Positions 12,697 through 13,324 of a stretch of 13,324 bases of DNA are shown here, piece by piece. The notes below the pieces were generated by a model that was not told where the DNA came from, did no database searches, and worked only from the letters and a program-made list of their open reading frames with translations. The translations under genes and the position numbers were made by a program. This DNA comes from JAAYLU01 sp964458805. GTDB taxonomy: Bacteria; Synergistota; Synergistia; Synergistales; Aminobacteriaceae. Within the stretch, counting starts at the first letter, position 1; each line of letters opens with the position of its first letter. The DNA is taken from positions 1 to 13,324 of the forward strand of contig CAYWKH010000058.1 in the NCBI GenBank assembly GCA_964458805.1. Reading direction: 5' to 3'.

Positions 12697-13324
12697 ATGG
12701 CAAAAATTCTTATTTTCGGAGAGGAAGCCCGCCGCGCGATGCTCCGCGGTATCGATAAAGTCGCCGACACGGTCAGCGTCACCCTTGGCCCCAAGGGGCG
12801 CAACGTCGTCCTTGAGAAAAAGTTCGGCTCCCCCACGATCACCAACGACGGCGTGAACATCGCCAAGGAGATCGACCTGGAGGACGTGTACGAGAACACC
12901 GGCGCGCAGCTTCTGAAGGAAGTGGCCTCCAAGACCAACGACATCGCCGGCGACGGCACCACAACCGCGACCGTCTTCGCGCGCGCGATCATAGCCGAGG
13001 GCATGAAGAACGTGGCCGCCGGCGCCAACGGCATGCTGATGCGCTCCGGCATCGAGAGGGCGATCGATCTCGTCGTCGACGAGCTCAAGAAGAAGGCCAT
13101 CTCCGTGAAGAACCGCGACAAGATCGCGCAGGTGGCGGCCATCTCCGCCAACGACAAGGCCGTCGGCCAGCTCATCGCCGAGGCCATGGACAAGGTCGGC
13201 GAGGACGGAGTCATCACCGTCGAGGACAGCCAGACCGTCGGCACGACCCTCGAGATGGTCGAGGGGCTCCAGTTCGACAAGGGCTACATCAGCCCCTACA
13301 TGGTCACCGACCCCGAGAGGATGG
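12697..13324 (+). CDS. groEL: Chaperonin GroEL, N-terminal part (runs off right edge)
   Basis: The first 209 codons are present, about 40 percent of the usual 540 or so residues. They cover the N-terminal equatorial and intermediate domains and the start of the apical domain. Visible motifs are TLGPKGRNVVLEKKFGSP (residues 29-46), TNDGVNIAKEI, and the ATP-binding GDGTTTATV (85-93). The segment VGEDGVITVEDSQT followed by EGLQFDKGYISPYM is typical. AGGAGG lies 8 bases before the ATG. The N-terminus (MAKILIFGEEARRAMLRGID) has Ile-Phe-Gly-Glu where many bacteria have the charged 'KDVKFGEDAR', within normal variation. It is the second gene of the CIRCE-controlled operon. Confidence 0.98.
   Translation, partial: MAKILIFGEEARRAMLRGIDKVADTVSVTLGPKGRNVVLEKKFGSPTITNDGVNIAKEIDLEDVYENTGAQLLKEVASKTNDIAGDGTTTATVFARAIIAEGMKNVAAGANGMLMRSGIERAIDLVVDELKKKAISVKNRDKIAQVAAISANDKAVGQLIAEAMDKVGEDGVITVEDSQTVGTTLEMVEGLQFDKGYISPYMVTDPERM

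Overview
The window is a dense, high-GC stretch of a diderm bacterial chromosome. Lipopolysaccharide-transport genes (lptA, lptB) and the lipid II flippase gene murJ indicate an outer membrane and a wall. The GroEL and GroES sequences, the malic enzyme and the HycI-type protease, together with many AGG/GGG-rich codons, suggest an anaerobic member of the Synergistota. That placement is inference from sequence feel, not from a search. No mobile element, CRISPR array, tRNA or rRNA gene was seen. No gene-free stretch exceeds 300 bases; the longest are 4136-4372 (237 bases, promoter plus attenuator) and 12180-12373 (194 bases, promoter plus CIRCE).

Layout. (1) A leftward cluster at 1-2481 reads, in transcription order, hotdog thioesterase, malic enzyme, Sir2 deacylase and the first 23 codons of an amidase-like protein that leaves the window. 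(2) A symmetrical divergent promoter region at 2513-2546 separates it from two overlapping rightward flavodoxin-fold genes (2580-3777), the first with an iron-sulfur-flavoprotein cysteine motif. (3) A single leftward cupin gene lies at 3812-4135. (4) A near-consensus rightward promoter (4179-4207) and a terminator hairpin just before the first gene head the run thrC, thrB, lptA, lptB (4373-8404). The homoserine kinase carries a C-terminal tandem ACT module of aspartokinase type. (5) A leftward hycI-type hydrogenase maturation protease gene (8377-8874) overlaps the lptB end tail-to-tail. (6) Rightward murJ, an unrecognised exported protein and tsaD (8927-12179) follow, with tight junctions. (7) A CIRCE-controlled groES-groEL operon closes the window; groEL is cut by the right edge.

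How the genes work together. thrC and thrB carry out the last two steps of threonine synthesis. Their leader looks attenuated, and the extra ACT module on ThrB suggests allosteric control of the kinase. lptA/lptB and murJ serve envelope assembly, tsaD makes the t6A tRNA modification, and groESL is the chaperonin under HrcA/CIRCE control. The most unusual items are the ThrB-ACT-ACT fusion with a possible internal start at 6385, and the attenuator in front of thrC. Nothing here amounts to a clearly new multi-gene system.
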